From assembly GCA_001768565.1 (NCBI GenBank), contig MEOE01000001.1, positions 186,001 to 250,000 on the forward strand: a DNA stretch of 64,000 nt, written 5' to 3'. The notes under the pieces were generated by a model that saw only the letters and a list, made by a program, of their open reading frames with translations, had not been told where the DNA came from and searched no databases. Of the stretch, positions 8,131-16,811 are shown in pieces. The position numbers and the translations under genes were made by a program. The first letter of the stretch is position 1, and each line of letters opens with the position of its first letter. This stretch comes from Bacteroidetes bacterium GWF2_33_16 (lineage in GTDB: Bacteria > Bacteroidota > Bacteroidia > Bacteroidales > UBA12077).

Positions 8131-10686
8131 TTAGAATTTCTTATCAGGAAACATATCATTCCATTGCTGTGGCTGGTCTTTCAGTTTCTTATCGAACCAT
8201 GATGTAATAGTATAATGCCATTGGATACGTTTCTTATAATCCAATATCCAGTGGTTTTGTCCATCCACGAGTACCATTTCAACATCTTTGCCCAGGAGTT
8301 TTAAAGCTGCATAAAACTGCAAACTTTCACCTACAGGAACATTGGTATCATCGGCTCCATGTAACAATAAAATTGAATTCTGGAATTTGTCTGCATTATA
8401 AATAGGGCTATTCTCAACAAAAATATCTTTTCTGTTCCATGGATAACTATATTTTGCAGCTCCGGTATTGTATGAATAACCCCAATAGCCTTCTCCCCAA
8501 TAGCTAGTTATTGAACTAATTCCAGCATGCGAAATAGCTGTTTTAAAAATATTAGTTCTGGTTTGCAGCAGCATGGTTGTATATCCACCATACGATGCAC
8601 CAATACATCCAACATTCGAAGCATCGGCTGATGTATTCTCAGCAAGAAATTTCTTTGTTCCGTCAATAATATCATCAATAGCATCGAAACCCCAGCCATT
8701 CACATGCAATGCGGAGAAATCCTGACCAAAACCAGTTGCTCCACTGGGTTGCAAAACATAAACTATATATCCATTTGCAGCCCATGTATGTAGAGGATAT
8801 CTTCCACCAAAAGAACGTTCAATTGGTGATGTGCCTCCGTAATAATTTACGATAACAGGATATTTCTTCGAAGGATCGTAGTTGTTTGGATAGTAAATTC
8901 TACCGTAAATGGTTGTTCCATTTTTATTTACAAAATTCCAATCTTGCGTTTTTCCAAAATCAATAACTGAGTATCGCTCCTGATCTGGGAAAGAAAGCAA
9001 TGTACTTATTCCCTTTTTTAGGTCAATTAAGAAAAGTTTGTTCGGTGTATTAATGCTAGTTCCATTATAAACTGCAAGAGGTTGACTATAACAATAATCA
9101 ATATTGCCCAACACATCAACATTACTATTTATTTTAGTAAATTTCTTTGTTTTTAAATCGTAACGGTACAAATTCTCATAATCCCGCTCAGTTACTGACA
9201 TATAGATCTCATTTGTGTTATTCCAGTATACTGATCCAACTGCAGGATCAAAATCCTTTGTTATTGGTTCAATATTCTTTGTTGCTAAATCATAAATATA
9301 TAACTGTCCATCGTAGCTATTTGGGATACGACCTTCGCTAACTTTTACTCCAAGCTTACCAAAACATTCAGGGCCACCTTGAACCAGTAGTTTTTTTCCA
9401 TCGGGAGAATAACCTGCACTACCTCCATTTAATTTATCGCTCCAGATAGTATCCAGCTTACCTGTCGTAACATCAAGCTCGAAAAGGGTTTGTTTACTAA
9501 AAGGTACTTCGGTATAATCAATTTTGCTTGATGAAAACAGAATTTTTGTCCCATCAAAACGGATATCGTTAAGGTAAGTACTCTGTTTCCCTGCAGTTAG
9601 TTGAATTGTATTTCCCGATTTAGTTTCTATTTTATATAAATACGAACGATCGCGAAAATAAGGCAAGCGGTCATCAACTTCGTAAACTCGTTTTAAATCG
9701 CCAGACTTTTCGCCAGGTATACGAACTGAATATATAAGATAATCTTCGGTTGGCGACCATACAAAATAGGAAATATCTTTAATATCTTTTGCGATTAATG
9801 TTTCGACTCCATTTATAAAATCATACACAAAAATTTCTGTTTTTCCTTCGAACTCCGATGAGTAGGAAATCTTATCTGTTCTTGGTAACCACGAAACATT
9901 ATCAATATTCTTATTTCGCAAAACCAGTAAATTCTTTTTAGCTACAAGGTCATAAATTACTGAGTAGCGTTTGCTTTTGCCACTTCCAGTAACTACATCG
10001 GAATAATCTATAATAACATATTTGCCTGATGGAGAAATAGATGCCGATGATACTCGCTGACCTTCCAATACATCATTTATTGTAAGCATACGTTTTGGAT
10101 CAGTGGTAACTGATGCATTGCATCCGGCAAATTCGTCGGCAAACTCAAAAGTAGAATTAACTTTTAAGGTTTGGTCTGAAGTAATAAGTTTTACAAGTAC
10201 TTTGTGTTTTCCTATATTTAGTTTAACATCAACTTTTGTACTTTTTAGATCATCTGTACTTTTTGTTTTAACCAATTCATCATCAACATAAAACTCGAAC
10301 AAACCATTTGCTGTGAAGTTTATAGTTCCTTTTGTCCAACGATCAACATTAATATAACTAGTTAATAAAACCATATTATTCTTTTCAATGCCGGAAAATA
10401 AAACACTATCGGCAGGAATCTCTGTTACTTTCCAGCTAAACATATTTTTACCAAGAGCAATGGCATCGTTTGCTTTTGGATAGGTTCCTGCAAGTGTTAC
10501 CTGGTATTTTTTAAGTAAATCCGATTCTTTAAATGTATTTCCATCAACATCCTCTTCTGCATAGAAAACAGGCATGCTTAATTTTTCTGGTCCTGCAACA
10601 AGCCATTGGTTCATGTTAACAACATCTTGTGCTATTCCAAAATAGCTAAGTAAAACAAGGGTGATAATTATTCCAGCTTTTTTCAT
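8131..10686 (-). CDS. Exported S9 family prolyl-oligopeptidase-like serine peptidase
   Basis: An 851-residue protein with a signal peptide (ends YFGIAQD). Residues of about 190-590 carry WD40-like/DPP-type beta-propeller repeats (GKYVIIDYSD, NVSWLPRTDKISYSS, YSPDGKKLLVQGG). The C-terminal alpha/beta hydrolase domain has the complete triad: Ser698 in GASYGGYTT, Asp780 in HGADDTNVP and His812 in DGQNHW. This is the S9 architecture of dipeptidyl or acylaminoacyl peptidases, here probably periplasmic and used in peptide scavenging. About 100-170 is an extra beta domain (VLFSGIEKN ... FYVDDELVKTK) typical of long Bacteroidota members. Followed downstream by the Plug-like convergent terminator; upstream neighbour is a separate DMT transporter. 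Confidence 0.9.
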   Translation of the reverse strand: MKKAGIIITLVLLSYFGIAQDVVNMNQWLVAGPEKLSMPVFYAEEDVDGNTFKESDLLKKYQVTLAGTYPKANDAIALGKNMFSWKVTEIPADSVLFSGIEKNNMVLLTSYINVDRWTKGTINFTANGLFEFYVDDELVKTKSTDDLKSTKVDVKLNIGKHKVLVKLITSDQTLKVNSTFEFADEFAGCNASVTTDPKRMLTINDVLEGQRVSSASISPSGKYVIIDYSDVVTGSGKSKRYSVIYDLVAKKNLLVLRNKNIDNVSWLPRTDKISYSSEFEGKTEIFVYDFINGVETLIAKDIKDISYFVWSPTEDYLIYSVRIPGEKSGDLKRVYEVDDRLPYFRDRSYLYKIETKSGNTIQLTAGKQSTYLNDIRFDGTKILFSSSKIDYTEVPFSKQTLFELDVTTGKLDTIWSDKLNGGSAGYSPDGKKLLVQGGPECFGKLGVKVSEGRIPNSYDGQLYIYDLATKNIEPITKDFDPAVGSVYWNNTNEIYMSVTERDYENLYRYDLKTKKFTKINSNVDVLGNIDYCYSQPLAVYNGTSINTPNKLFLIDLKKGISTLLSFPDQERYSVIDFGKTQDWNFVNKNGTTIYGRIYYPNNYDPSKKYPVIVNYYGGTSPIERSFGGRYPLHTWAANGYIVYVLQPSGATGFGQDFSALHVNGWGFDAIDDIIDGTKKFLAENTSADASNVGCIGASYGGYTTMLLQTRTNIFKTAISHAGISSITSYWGEGYWGYSYNTGAAKYSYPWNRKDIFVENSPIYNADKFQNSILLLHGADDTNVPVGESLQFYAALKLLGKDVEMVLVDGQNHWILDYKKRIQWHYTITSWFDKKLKDQPQQWNDMFPDKKF

Positions 10687-10735
10687 GATATTTTTTTTTA
10701 GGTTTCTGTATTTGACTTAATTAATAACAACTCGT

Positions 10736-11620
10736 TTAAATTTCAGTTTTTATATTTTCAGTTTTTCTTCTATCAATATAGTTCCTGGCAACTGAATGAA
10801 AAATAACTCCAGACAAAATCATGATAGTGCCAGCAAATTCTTTCAGGTTTAGCATTTCATGCAATAAAAAATACCCGATAATTGCAGCAAAAACAGGTTC
10901 GAGCGAAAAGATAATGGCTACTTTGAGCGATGATACATATTTTTGTACCCACACTGCTACAAAGTAACAGAATAGTGTACCAATAACCCCAAGATATAGT
11001 AAGGAGATGCCTGATTTTAAACTTATTACAACAGGTGCCGCTCCTGTAATTAACCAGGCCAATAAACTTACTACCGAAGCACCCAAAAACTGATACGTAA
11101 CTAATGGCAAAGCCTCTGATTTTGTTATGAATCGGCCAGCTAAAACCAAATGAATAGCTCCCGCAACAGCTGTAGTAATGGTAATAATATCGCCAATATT
11201 TATCGATGTTTCAATATCGTATGTTAGTAAAAACAATCCTGTAATTACCATTAATACTGCAACCCAATCTATTTTTAGAATTCTTGTTTTATAAAAGAAG
11301 AAAAGAATAAAGGGTACAATAATCACCGCAGAACTGGTAATAAAAGCACTATGCCCGGTACTCGTGTATTTTAGTCCAATTGTTTGTGACGAATAAGCTG
11401 TGGCCAGCAATATGCCAAGTATTGACCCATTTAAAAATGCTCTTTTATTAATTAATTGCTTTTTAGATTTAAAAAGCTGATAAACAAAAATAAATGCAAA
11501 CGCCAAAAAACTTCTTGCAAAAACAAGAAAATATTCATTTACTGAACTTACAGTATCTTTAACTATAAAAAAGGTTGTGCCCCAAACAATTGATACTAGA
11601 ATCAGCCAAAATAAATACAT
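10736..11620 (-). CDS. DMT superfamily (EamA) transporter
   Basis: A 294-residue membrane protein with about ten hydrophobic segments arranged as two EamA repeats (about residues 5-135 and 150-280). The N-terminal WLILVSIVWGTTFFIVK and the C-terminal repeat ending IIGYFLLHEMLNLKEFAGTIMILSGV are hallmark EamA segments. These inner-membrane carriers export or import amino acids, nucleotides or other metabolites; the substrate cannot be read from sequence. It has its own candidate -7 box and is not obviously in an operon. Confidence 0.88.
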   Translation of the reverse strand: MYLFWLILVSIVWGTTFFIVKDTVSSVNEYFLVFARSFLAFAFIFVYQLFKSKKQLINKRAFLNGSILGILLATAYSSQTIGLKYTSTGHSAFITSSAVIIVPFILFFFYKTRILKIDWVAVLMVITGLFLLTYDIETSINIGDIITITTAVAGAIHLVLAGRFITKSEALPLVTYQFLGASVVSLLAWLITGAAPVVISLKSGISLLYLGVIGTLFCYFVAVWVQKYVSSLKVAIIFSLEPVFAAIIGYFLLHEMLNLKEFAGTIMILSGVIFHSVARNYIDRRKTENIKTEI

Positions 11621-11643
11621 AAAAACTTATAATTACGAGATTT

Positions 11644-11651
11644 CAAATCTA
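11644..11651 (-). promoter_or_regulatory. Candidate -7 element for the DMT transporter
   Basis: On the minus strand the bases read TAGATTTG (TAnnTTTG), 23 bases before the start codon at 11620. Confidence 0.45.
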
Positions 11652-11698
11652 CTGTTTTTTTTTAAGTCAATGATTTTTCTTTTCTCATTGCTTTTAAC

Positions 11699-11706
11699 TA
11701 AATTTG
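11699..11706 (+). promoter_or_regulatory. Candidate -7 element for the exported SOD
   Basis: TAAATTTG fits TAnnTTTG and ends 22 bases before the ATG at 11729. No clear -33 TTTG is present. Confidence 0.45.
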
Positions 11707-11728
11707 ATATAAACCAAAAAAAGATGTT

Positions 11729-12466
11729 ATGGATAAGCGTACTTTCCTAAAAACAACAGCCCTTGCAGGAGCAGGCGGTTTATTAAGCATTAAAAACCTT
11801 TCGGCAAGCCCATTGGCTTCAAATCCATTTTCTTCGCTCGATAAAATTATTGATAACAACGGAAGATATTTCCTTCATCCATTACCTTATGCATTCGATG
11901 CTCTTGAGCCCCATATTGACCATATGACATTGGTTATTCACCATGGAAAACATCATGCAGGTTATGTTAACGGATTAAATGCAGCCACCGATAAAATTAA
12001 TGAGTTGCTTACAACAGAAAATTTTTCTGAAATAAAACATTGGGAAAAACAGCTTGCTTTTAATGGAGCAGGTCATTTTTTACATACTATGTATTGGAAT
12101 AGTATGAGTCCCATTGCTTCAAAACCATCTACAACTCTTGAAAAATATATAAACAAATCATTTGGTTCGTACGATAAGTTTTTAAAATATTTTGTCGCCG
12201 CTACCGCGTCAGTCGAAGCATCGGGTTGGGGAATTCTTGCTTTTCAACCACTCGCCGATAAACTGGTAGTTTTACAGGCAGAAAAACATCAGGATTTATC
12301 GCAATGGATGAGTATTCCTATATTAGTATGCGATGTTTGGGAACATGCTTATTACCTTCGATATCAGAGCAAACGAGGTGAATATATCGATCATTTTATT
12401 CAAACAATTAACTGGGAAATGGTTTCTAACAGATTGGAGGTATTGCTGGAAAAGAATAAATCTTAA
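11729..12466 (+). CDS. Fe/Mn-family superoxide dismutase with Tat-like export signal
   Basis: A 245-residue SodFM protein that converts superoxide to hydrogen peroxide and oxygen. The metal ligands are all visible: His in VIHHGKHHAGY, His in GHFLHTMYW, and Asp and His in CDVWEHAYY. Unlike the two other SODs here it has a 40-residue N-terminal extension, MDKRTFLKTTALAGAGGLL, which resembles a twin-arginine leader with KR in place of RR. This predicts export folded and metal-loaded. At the water-coordinating position it has His (AEKHQDL), as in mycobacterial or archaeal-type enzymes, and Val two residues before the Asp ligand; both differ from its neighbours. It precedes a TonB receptor by 91 bases but that gene has its own promoter. 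Confidence 0.9.
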   Translation: MDKRTFLKTTALAGAGGLLSIKNLSASPLASNPFSSLDKIIDNNGRYFLHPLPYAFDALEPHIDHMTLVIHHGKHHAGYVNGLNAATDKINELLTTENFSEIKHWEKQLAFNGAGHFLHTMYWNSMSPIASKPSTTLEKYINKSFGSYDKFLKYFVAATASVEASGWGILAFQPLADKLVVLQAEKHQDLSQWMSIPILVCDVWEHAYYLRYQSKRGEYIDHFIQTINWEMVSNRLEVLLEKNKS

Positions 12467-12500
12467 CATACAAAATGTGTTTAAGAAAATAACGGTTTAG

Positions 12501-12531
12501 TTTTAAAGCTCCAATTACAATATTATATTTG
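12501..12531 (+). promoter_or_regulatory. Candidate promoter for the TonB receptor
   Basis: TATATTTG at 12524-12531 fits the -7 consensus; TTTT at 12501-12504 is a near match to the -33 TTTG, with a 19-base spacer. The ATG is 26 bases downstream of the box. Confidence 0.5.
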
Positions 12532-12557
12532 AACCTCAATTGTTAAAATTTACATAA

Positions 12558-14609
12558 ATGAAAAATACGATTATCATTGTAACAATCTTGTTCGCTCTTT
12601 CATTTTCACTAAAAACTAATGCTCAAACAGATAGCATAAATGTTAAAAATCTTTCCAGATCAGAAATAGTAAAACTAGATTATAATCAGCTATTAGCTTT
12701 ACCTTTTGAAGACTTAATGTTTATTGCAAATAAAATGGGTATCTCAATAGATGAGTTACTCGAAATGAGCTTAACTGTTTCGTCAAAAACAAGCTTAAAA
12801 ACAAGAGAAACACCTGGAATTGTAAGTATAATAACATCCGAAGATATTAAAACTAGTGGAGCCAGAGATTTAATTGATATTTTTCAGACATTGCCCGGAT
12901 TCAATTTTGGTTATGATGTTGATGGAATAATTGGTTTGTCAGCAAGAGGAAACTGGGGGCACGAAGGTAAAATTTTAGTTTTAGTTGATGGGCTAGAGAT
13001 GAACGAAGGTTTATATACAACTTATCAGTTTGGAAATCATTTTCCTGTTGATCAGATTGAACGCATTGAAGTTATTCGTGGGCCAGGCTCATCGCTTTAC
13101 GGAGGTTATGCCGAGCTAGGTGTAATTAATATTATTACCAAATCAGCTTATACAATTGATGGTGCTGAAATTTACGCTACTGCAGGTACTTTTTCTGATA
13201 TTCATAGTAGATCATCGGGGGGATTAAATTTTGGTAAAGCATATAAAAACTTTGTTGTTGACTTAAAAGGTTTTTATGGAAGTGGAAAACGCACGAACCA
13301 AAGATTTGTAGATTTTTATGGTGATTTATATACACCTGGTGATGATTATTTTGATTACCAAACAGTAAATATTAATTTAGGTCTTAAATACAAAGACCTT
13401 GAGTCTCGCTTTATTTTTGATGATTATATTCCTAATGCAACAGGATACGATGCTCCGGAGCGAAATCGCTTTCATGGTATATACGGACTCCTAAAATATA
13501 ACATTAATGCTAGCAGCAAATTAAAAATTCAGCCAACCATCAGTTATAAAAATCAAGTTCCATTCTGGTTTAATAATTTAGATTGGCCTTATAAAAGGTC
13601 ATATGAGCAATACAATGGCTCTCTTGATTTGGTTTACCAACCTACTGAAAAACTTGATATTATTGGGGGTGTAATTTATAAATATGAATTAGCAAAAGAT
13701 AAACTAAGTGATCCTGATGAAACTTTCTATAATGGCAAAAAGGATATTTCATTTAATACTGTTTCGGTTTATTTTCAGGGAACATATAAATCCAAATTTG
13801 CAAATTTATTTATAGGTGCAAGATACGATAGTCATTCTGAAGCAGGAAATAATATCTCTCCTAGGATAGGATTAACTAAAGCTTACAAGAAATTTCATTA
13901 TAAATTACTATATAGCAATGCTTTCAGGACTCCTTCAATAGAAAATATAAATCTTAACCTGGATATTAAACCAGAAAAAACGAATGTAGTTGAACTAGAA
14001 TTAGGGTATAAACTGAACGAAAATATGTTTCTTACTTCAAATTTATTCTATATCCTGATTAACGACCCAATTGTGTATACGCTGGATGTTGAAAACGATA
14101 CTGAAAACTATGAGAACTATAAAAAAACCGGAACTCAAGGAGTTGAAGTACAATATCTTGCAAAATATTCAAAATGGTCGCTAGATTTAAGTTATTCATA
14201 CTATAGTGCAAAGAATTTAAATGAAGTTATTCCCTATTCTGTTGAGATCGATGGTGACCTAAATGAAAATTTGCTTAAAGGAAGTCCTCAGCATAAATTT
14301 ACATTAAAGGGTACTTACAACTTTAACGAAAATATATCTGTAGCTCCATCAATGGCATACCTTGGCGAAAGGTATGGTTATATTTTTGATGATCAAAGTC
14401 AGTCAAAATTTGACCCTGCTTTACTTTTAAATGCATTTATCCTTTATAAGAATCTTGCATTTAAAAATCTCGATTTAGGAATAGGTATTTATAATATTTT
14501 AGATCAGAATTACCAAATCATTCAACCTTATGGTGATTTTGAATCGGCAGAAGCTCCTTATCCAACGGGAGGTATAGAATTTACTGTAAAGCTTGGTTAT
14601 AGATTCTAA
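12558..14609 (+). CDS. TonB-dependent outer-membrane receptor
   Basis: A 683-residue outer-membrane protein with a signal peptide ending TNAQ. Residues of about 70-190 form the plug domain: SSKTSLKTRETPGIVSIIT, then ILVLVDGLEMNE, then QIERIEVIRGPGSSLYG and GVINIITK. The remaining 490 residues are a 22-strand-type barrel ending in a C-terminal aromatic strand (LGYRF). It lacks the CarboxypepD_reg/SusC-like N-terminal domain, so it is of the vitamin, siderophore or metal type rather than a glycan SusC. A following SusD is absent. Ligand unknown; its place next to SODs makes metal uptake plausible but unproven. Confidence 0.92.
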   Translation: MKNTIIIVTILFALSFSLKTNAQTDSINVKNLSRSEIVKLDYNQLLALPFEDLMFIANKMGISIDELLEMSLTVSSKTSLKTRETPGIVSIITSEDIKTSGARDLIDIFQTLPGFNFGYDVDGIIGLSARGNWGHEGKILVLVDGLEMNEGLYTTYQFGNHFPVDQIERIEVIRGPGSSLYGGYAELGVINIITKSAYTIDGAEIYATAGTFSDIHSRSSGGLNFGKAYKNFVVDLKGFYGSGKRTNQRFVDFYGDLYTPGDDYFDYQTVNINLGLKYKDLESRFIFDDYIPNATGYDAPERNRFHGIYGLLKYNINASSKLKIQPTISYKNQVPFWFNNLDWPYKRSYEQYNGSLDLVYQPTEKLDIIGGVIYKYELAKDKLSDPDETFYNGKKDISFNTVSVYFQGTYKSKFANLFIGARYDSHSEAGNNISPRIGLTKAYKKFHYKLLYSNAFRTPSIENINLNLDIKPEKTNVVELELGYKLNENMFLTSNLFYILINDPIVYTLDVENDTENYENYKKTGTQGVEVQYLAKYSKWSLDLSYSYYSAKNLNEVIPYSVEIDGDLNENLLKGSPQHKFTLKGTYNFNENISVAPSMAYLGERYGYIFDDQSQSKFDPALLLNAFILYKNLAFKNLDLGIGIYNILDQNYQIIQPYGDFESAEAPYPTGGIEFTVKLGYRF

Positions 14610-14621
14610 TAACCTAACATT

Positions 14622-14658
14622 TAAACTGATACAATCTTCAAACCATTGTATCAGTTTA
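14622..14658. terminator. Bidirectional terminator
   Basis: TAAACTGATACAAT (14622-14635) pairs perfectly with 14645-14658, loop of 9 bases, between convergent TonB receptor and nitroreductase genes. The right arm includes the nitroreductase stop codon. Confidence 0.85.
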
Positions 14659-15228
14659 TTTCTTATTTACTATCAGCTCTTCAATTGATCTTTTCGGTAC
14701 ATGATGTATCTGATTTTCGTCCCGGTAGTATTTAATGTCTTTGTCTCTTACATCTTCAATTACTACTATTTCTTTTGGTTTACCCAGTGCAATAACTAAC
14801 AATATTTCAAAATGCTCTTCGAGGTTCAAAAGCACTTTTAATTTTGGTTTGTTTATACTTGCAAAAATGCATCCACCCAAGCCATTCTCTACTGCTCCTA
14901 AAAGCATACTTTGGGAAACAATCCCATGGTCGCACATAAAGTTGGTAGTTAATCGGGTATCACCCAAAATAACTATATATGCAGACGGTTTCTCCCCTTC
15001 TTCTGGTCCGTCCCAGTCTTTTAAATAAGCAGCCCAGCTCAATGTTGAAAAAACCTTTTCATTTGTTTCCTTGTCGGCTGACAAAAAGTACTTCAACGGT
15101 TGCAAATTTCTGCCCGAAGGTGATAATCTGGCAAGATTTACCAGCTCCTTTAAAAAGTCGTACGATATTTTATGATCCTGATAGAATCTTCTATAACTGC
15201 GGTTTTTAGAAACTAAATCTTTTATCAT
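14656..15228 (-). CDS. Nitroreductase family flavoprotein
   Basis: A 190-residue FMN-dependent nitroreductase-fold protein. The N-terminal KNRSYRRF and the NxxARLSPSGRNLQPLKYF segment are the FMN phosphate-binding signature, and GIVSQSMLLGAVENGLGGCIF near residue 115-135 is the typical second motif. These enzymes use NAD(P)H to reduce nitro compounds, quinones or flavins in the cytoplasm; the natural substrate is not known. It is downstream of rubrerythrin but separated from it by a terminator and a repeat pair, so it is probably its own unit. Confidence 0.88.
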   Translation of the reverse strand: MIKDLVSKNRSYRRFYQDHKISYDFLKELVNLARLSPSGRNLQPLKYFLSADKETNEKVFSTLSWAAYLKDWDGPEEGEKPSAYIVILGDTRLTTNFMCDHGIVSQSMLLGAVENGLGGCIFASINKPKLKVLLNLEEHFEILLVIALGKPKEIVVIEDVRDKDIKYYRDENQIHHVPKRSIEELIVNKK

Positions 15229-15252
15229 ATCATTTAATTTTGAAAAGATATA

Positions 15253-15298
15253 AAAAAAGTTGTCTGTGTTTCGACAAGCTCAACATGACAACTTTTTT
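15253..15298 (-). terminator. Intrinsic terminator of the rubrerythrin gene, with a repeat in its loop
   Basis: AAAAAAGTTGTC (15253-15264) pairs with GACAACTTTTTT (15287-15298). The loop carries most of one copy of an interspersed repeat (15270-15289). Confidence 0.75.
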
Positions 15299-15341
15299 AT
15301 CAATTTAAATAAATTGTTTAGTCATCCTGAGCCTGTCGAAG
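15270..15341. repeat. Inverted pair of REP-like Bacteroidetes intergenic repeats
   Basis: TTCGACAAGCTCAACATGAC (15270-15289) and GTCATCCTGAGCCTGTCGAA (15321-15340) are inverted copies that agree at 17 of 20 positions. This 20-base word, in the form close to TTCGACAGGCTCAGGATGAC, is recalled as a common short interspersed intergenic element in Bacteroidetes genomes. Confidence 0.7.
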
Positions 15342-15371
15342 AATACTAAACTATTTAATAATTCCTGTTTT

Positions 15372-15947
15372 TTAGTAATTCGTTTGTTCCAGCTCGAAAT
15401 ATGCTTCGGGGTGATTACAAACAGGACAATTCTTAAGTGCTTTCAAGCTCTCATGAACATATCCGCATTTACGGCAAACCCAGCGTACTTTTTCATCGCG
15501 TTCAAATACCTTACCATCTTCAATGTTTTTTAGCAATTTCAGGTATCGTTTTTCGTGTTCTGCTTCTACTTTTGCTATTAGCTTAAAAGCCGTAGCTATT
15601 TGTTTAAACCCTTCTTCTTCGGCAATTTTGGCAAACTCAGGATAAAGCTCTGTCCATTCTTCATTTTCACCAGCGGCAGCGGCTTTTAAATTTTCTGCTG
15701 TATCAGCTATAACACCAGCAGGATACATGGCTGTGATTTCAACCATTCCACCTTCTAAAAACTTAAAAAAAGTTTTTGCATGTTGTTGCTCCTGTAAAGC
15801 AGTTTCGTTAAAAAAAGCGGCTATTTGTTCATAACCATCTTGTTTTGCTTGTTTTGCAAAAAACTCATACCTGTTTTTCGCTTGCGATTCACCGGCAAAT
15901 GCTTTAAGTAAATTTTGCTCTGTACGTGTACCTTTTAACGTGCTCAT
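15372..15947 (-). CDS. Rubrerythrin
   Basis: A 191-residue classical rubrerythrin. The N-terminal ferritin-like four-helix domain carries the diiron ligands in AGESQAKNRYEFFA, ETALQEQQHAKTFF and, in the second half, KIAEEEGFKQIATAFKLIAKVEAEHEKRY. The C-terminal rubredoxin domain has the two CxxC pairs VCRKCGY and NCPVCNHPE for a single Fe(Cys)4 site. It reduces hydrogen peroxide in the cytoplasm of anaerobes and microaerophiles with electrons from rubredoxin-type donors. It lies beside three SODs, whose product is peroxide, so the genes form a logical pair of steps. Single-gene unit with its own terminator. Confidence 0.95.
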   Translation of the reverse strand: MSTLKGTRTEQNLLKAFAGESQAKNRYEFFAKQAKQDGYEQIAAFFNETALQEQQHAKTFFKFLEGGMVEITAMYPAGVIADTAENLKAAAAGENEEWTELYPEFAKIAEEEGFKQIATAFKLIAKVEAEHEKRYLKLLKNIEDGKVFERDEKVRWVCRKCGYVHESLKALKNCPVCNHPEAYFELEQTNY

Positions 15948-16010
15948 AATATCTTTTTTTGATTAGTTAATACTGTCTAAATTTCAATCCCGAAGATATA
16001 AAATCCAAAA

Positions 16011-16039
16011 TAAAAAATCAGGTAAAAGCTTACCTGATT
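16011..16039 (-). terminator. Intrinsic terminator of the Fe-type SOD gene
   Basis: AATCAGGTAA (16016-16025), loop AAGC, TTACCTGATT (16030-16039). On the minus strand the stem is followed by a T run. Confidence 0.88.
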
Positions 16040-16068
16040 AACTTATTTAAAATGATTTTAAATATGAA

Positions 16069-16647
16069 TTAGTATCTATTTGCAATTACTTCCCAGTCGA
16101 TAATTTTCCAGAAGCTTTCAATGTAATCAGGACGTCGGTTTTGGTAGTCAATATAATAGGCATGTTCCCAAACATCGCAGGTTAATATTGGTTTTAATCC
16201 ATCGCGAAGAGGGTTGCCTGCATTCGAAGTTTGAATAATATCTAATTTCCCATCTTTTTTCTCAACCAGCCAAACCCAACCGGATCCAAAAAGTGTTTTT
16301 GCTGCGGTCGAAAACTTATCTTTTAAAATATCTAATGAACCATAATCTCGGTAAACAACTTCAGAAAATGAACTAACTTTTAATACATCATATTTATCTT
16401 TACCAAACTGCTCAAAATAAAAAGTATGATTCCATACTTGTGCTCCATTATTAAAAATACCGCCATCTGCTTCCTTAATTATGGTTTCAAGTGTAGCATT
16501 TTCAAACTTGGTTCCCTTAACTAAATTGTTTAAATTATTAACATAAGCTGCATGATGTTTATCGTGATGGAACTCAAGAGTTTTTTTGCTGATTACAGGT
16601 TCTAGCGCTTCGTAAGCATATGGTAATTTTGGCAATTCGAAAGGCAT
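16069..16647 (-). CDS. Superoxide dismutase, Fe-type signature
   Basis: A 192-residue cytoplasmic SodFM enzyme without leader. Metal ligands: His in LEFHHDKHHAAY, His in VWNHTFYF, Asp and His in CDVWEHAYY. The second-sphere Gln sits in the N-terminal half (NNGAQVWNHTFYF) and the C-terminal half has SNAGNP, as in E. coli SodB; Thr stands two residues before the Asp ligand. These features predict iron preference. It has its own promoter-like element and terminator, so it can be controlled separately from the Mn-type paralog just upstream. Confidence 0.93.
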   Translation of the reverse strand: MPFELPKLPYAYEALEPVISKKTLEFHHDKHHAAYVNNLNNLVKGTKFENATLETIIKEADGGIFNNGAQVWNHTFYFEQFGKDKYDVLKVSSFSEVVYRDYGSLDILKDKFSTAAKTLFGSGWVWLVEKKDGKLDIIQTSNAGNPLRDGLKPILTCDVWEHAYYIDYQNRRPDYIESFWKIIDWEVIANRY

Positions 16648-16681
16648 AATCGTAAATATTTAAGTTTTTAGTTTATTTAAA

Positions 16682-16689
16682 CAAATGTA
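16682..16689 (-). promoter_or_regulatory. Candidate -7 element for the Fe-type SOD
   Basis: The minus strand reads TACATTTG (TAnnTTTG), 35 bases before the start codon. Confidence 0.45.
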
Positions 16690-16730
16690 TAAAATATAAG
16701 TCAATTTGTATAAAAAACTTTTATTAAAAC

Positions 16731-16761
16731 AAAAAAGCCGGTGAAAACTCCCCGACTCTTT
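16731..16761 (-). terminator. Intrinsic terminator of the Mn-type SOD gene
   Basis: AGCCGG and CCGACT pair (one G-U) around a short loop, with A6 on the plus strand giving a T run on the minus strand. It separates the two SOD genes. Confidence 0.7.
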
Positions 16762-16811
16762 CGAAACCTAACAATTACAATTTAACCCAAAATTATGATT
16801 GAGAAAACCAA

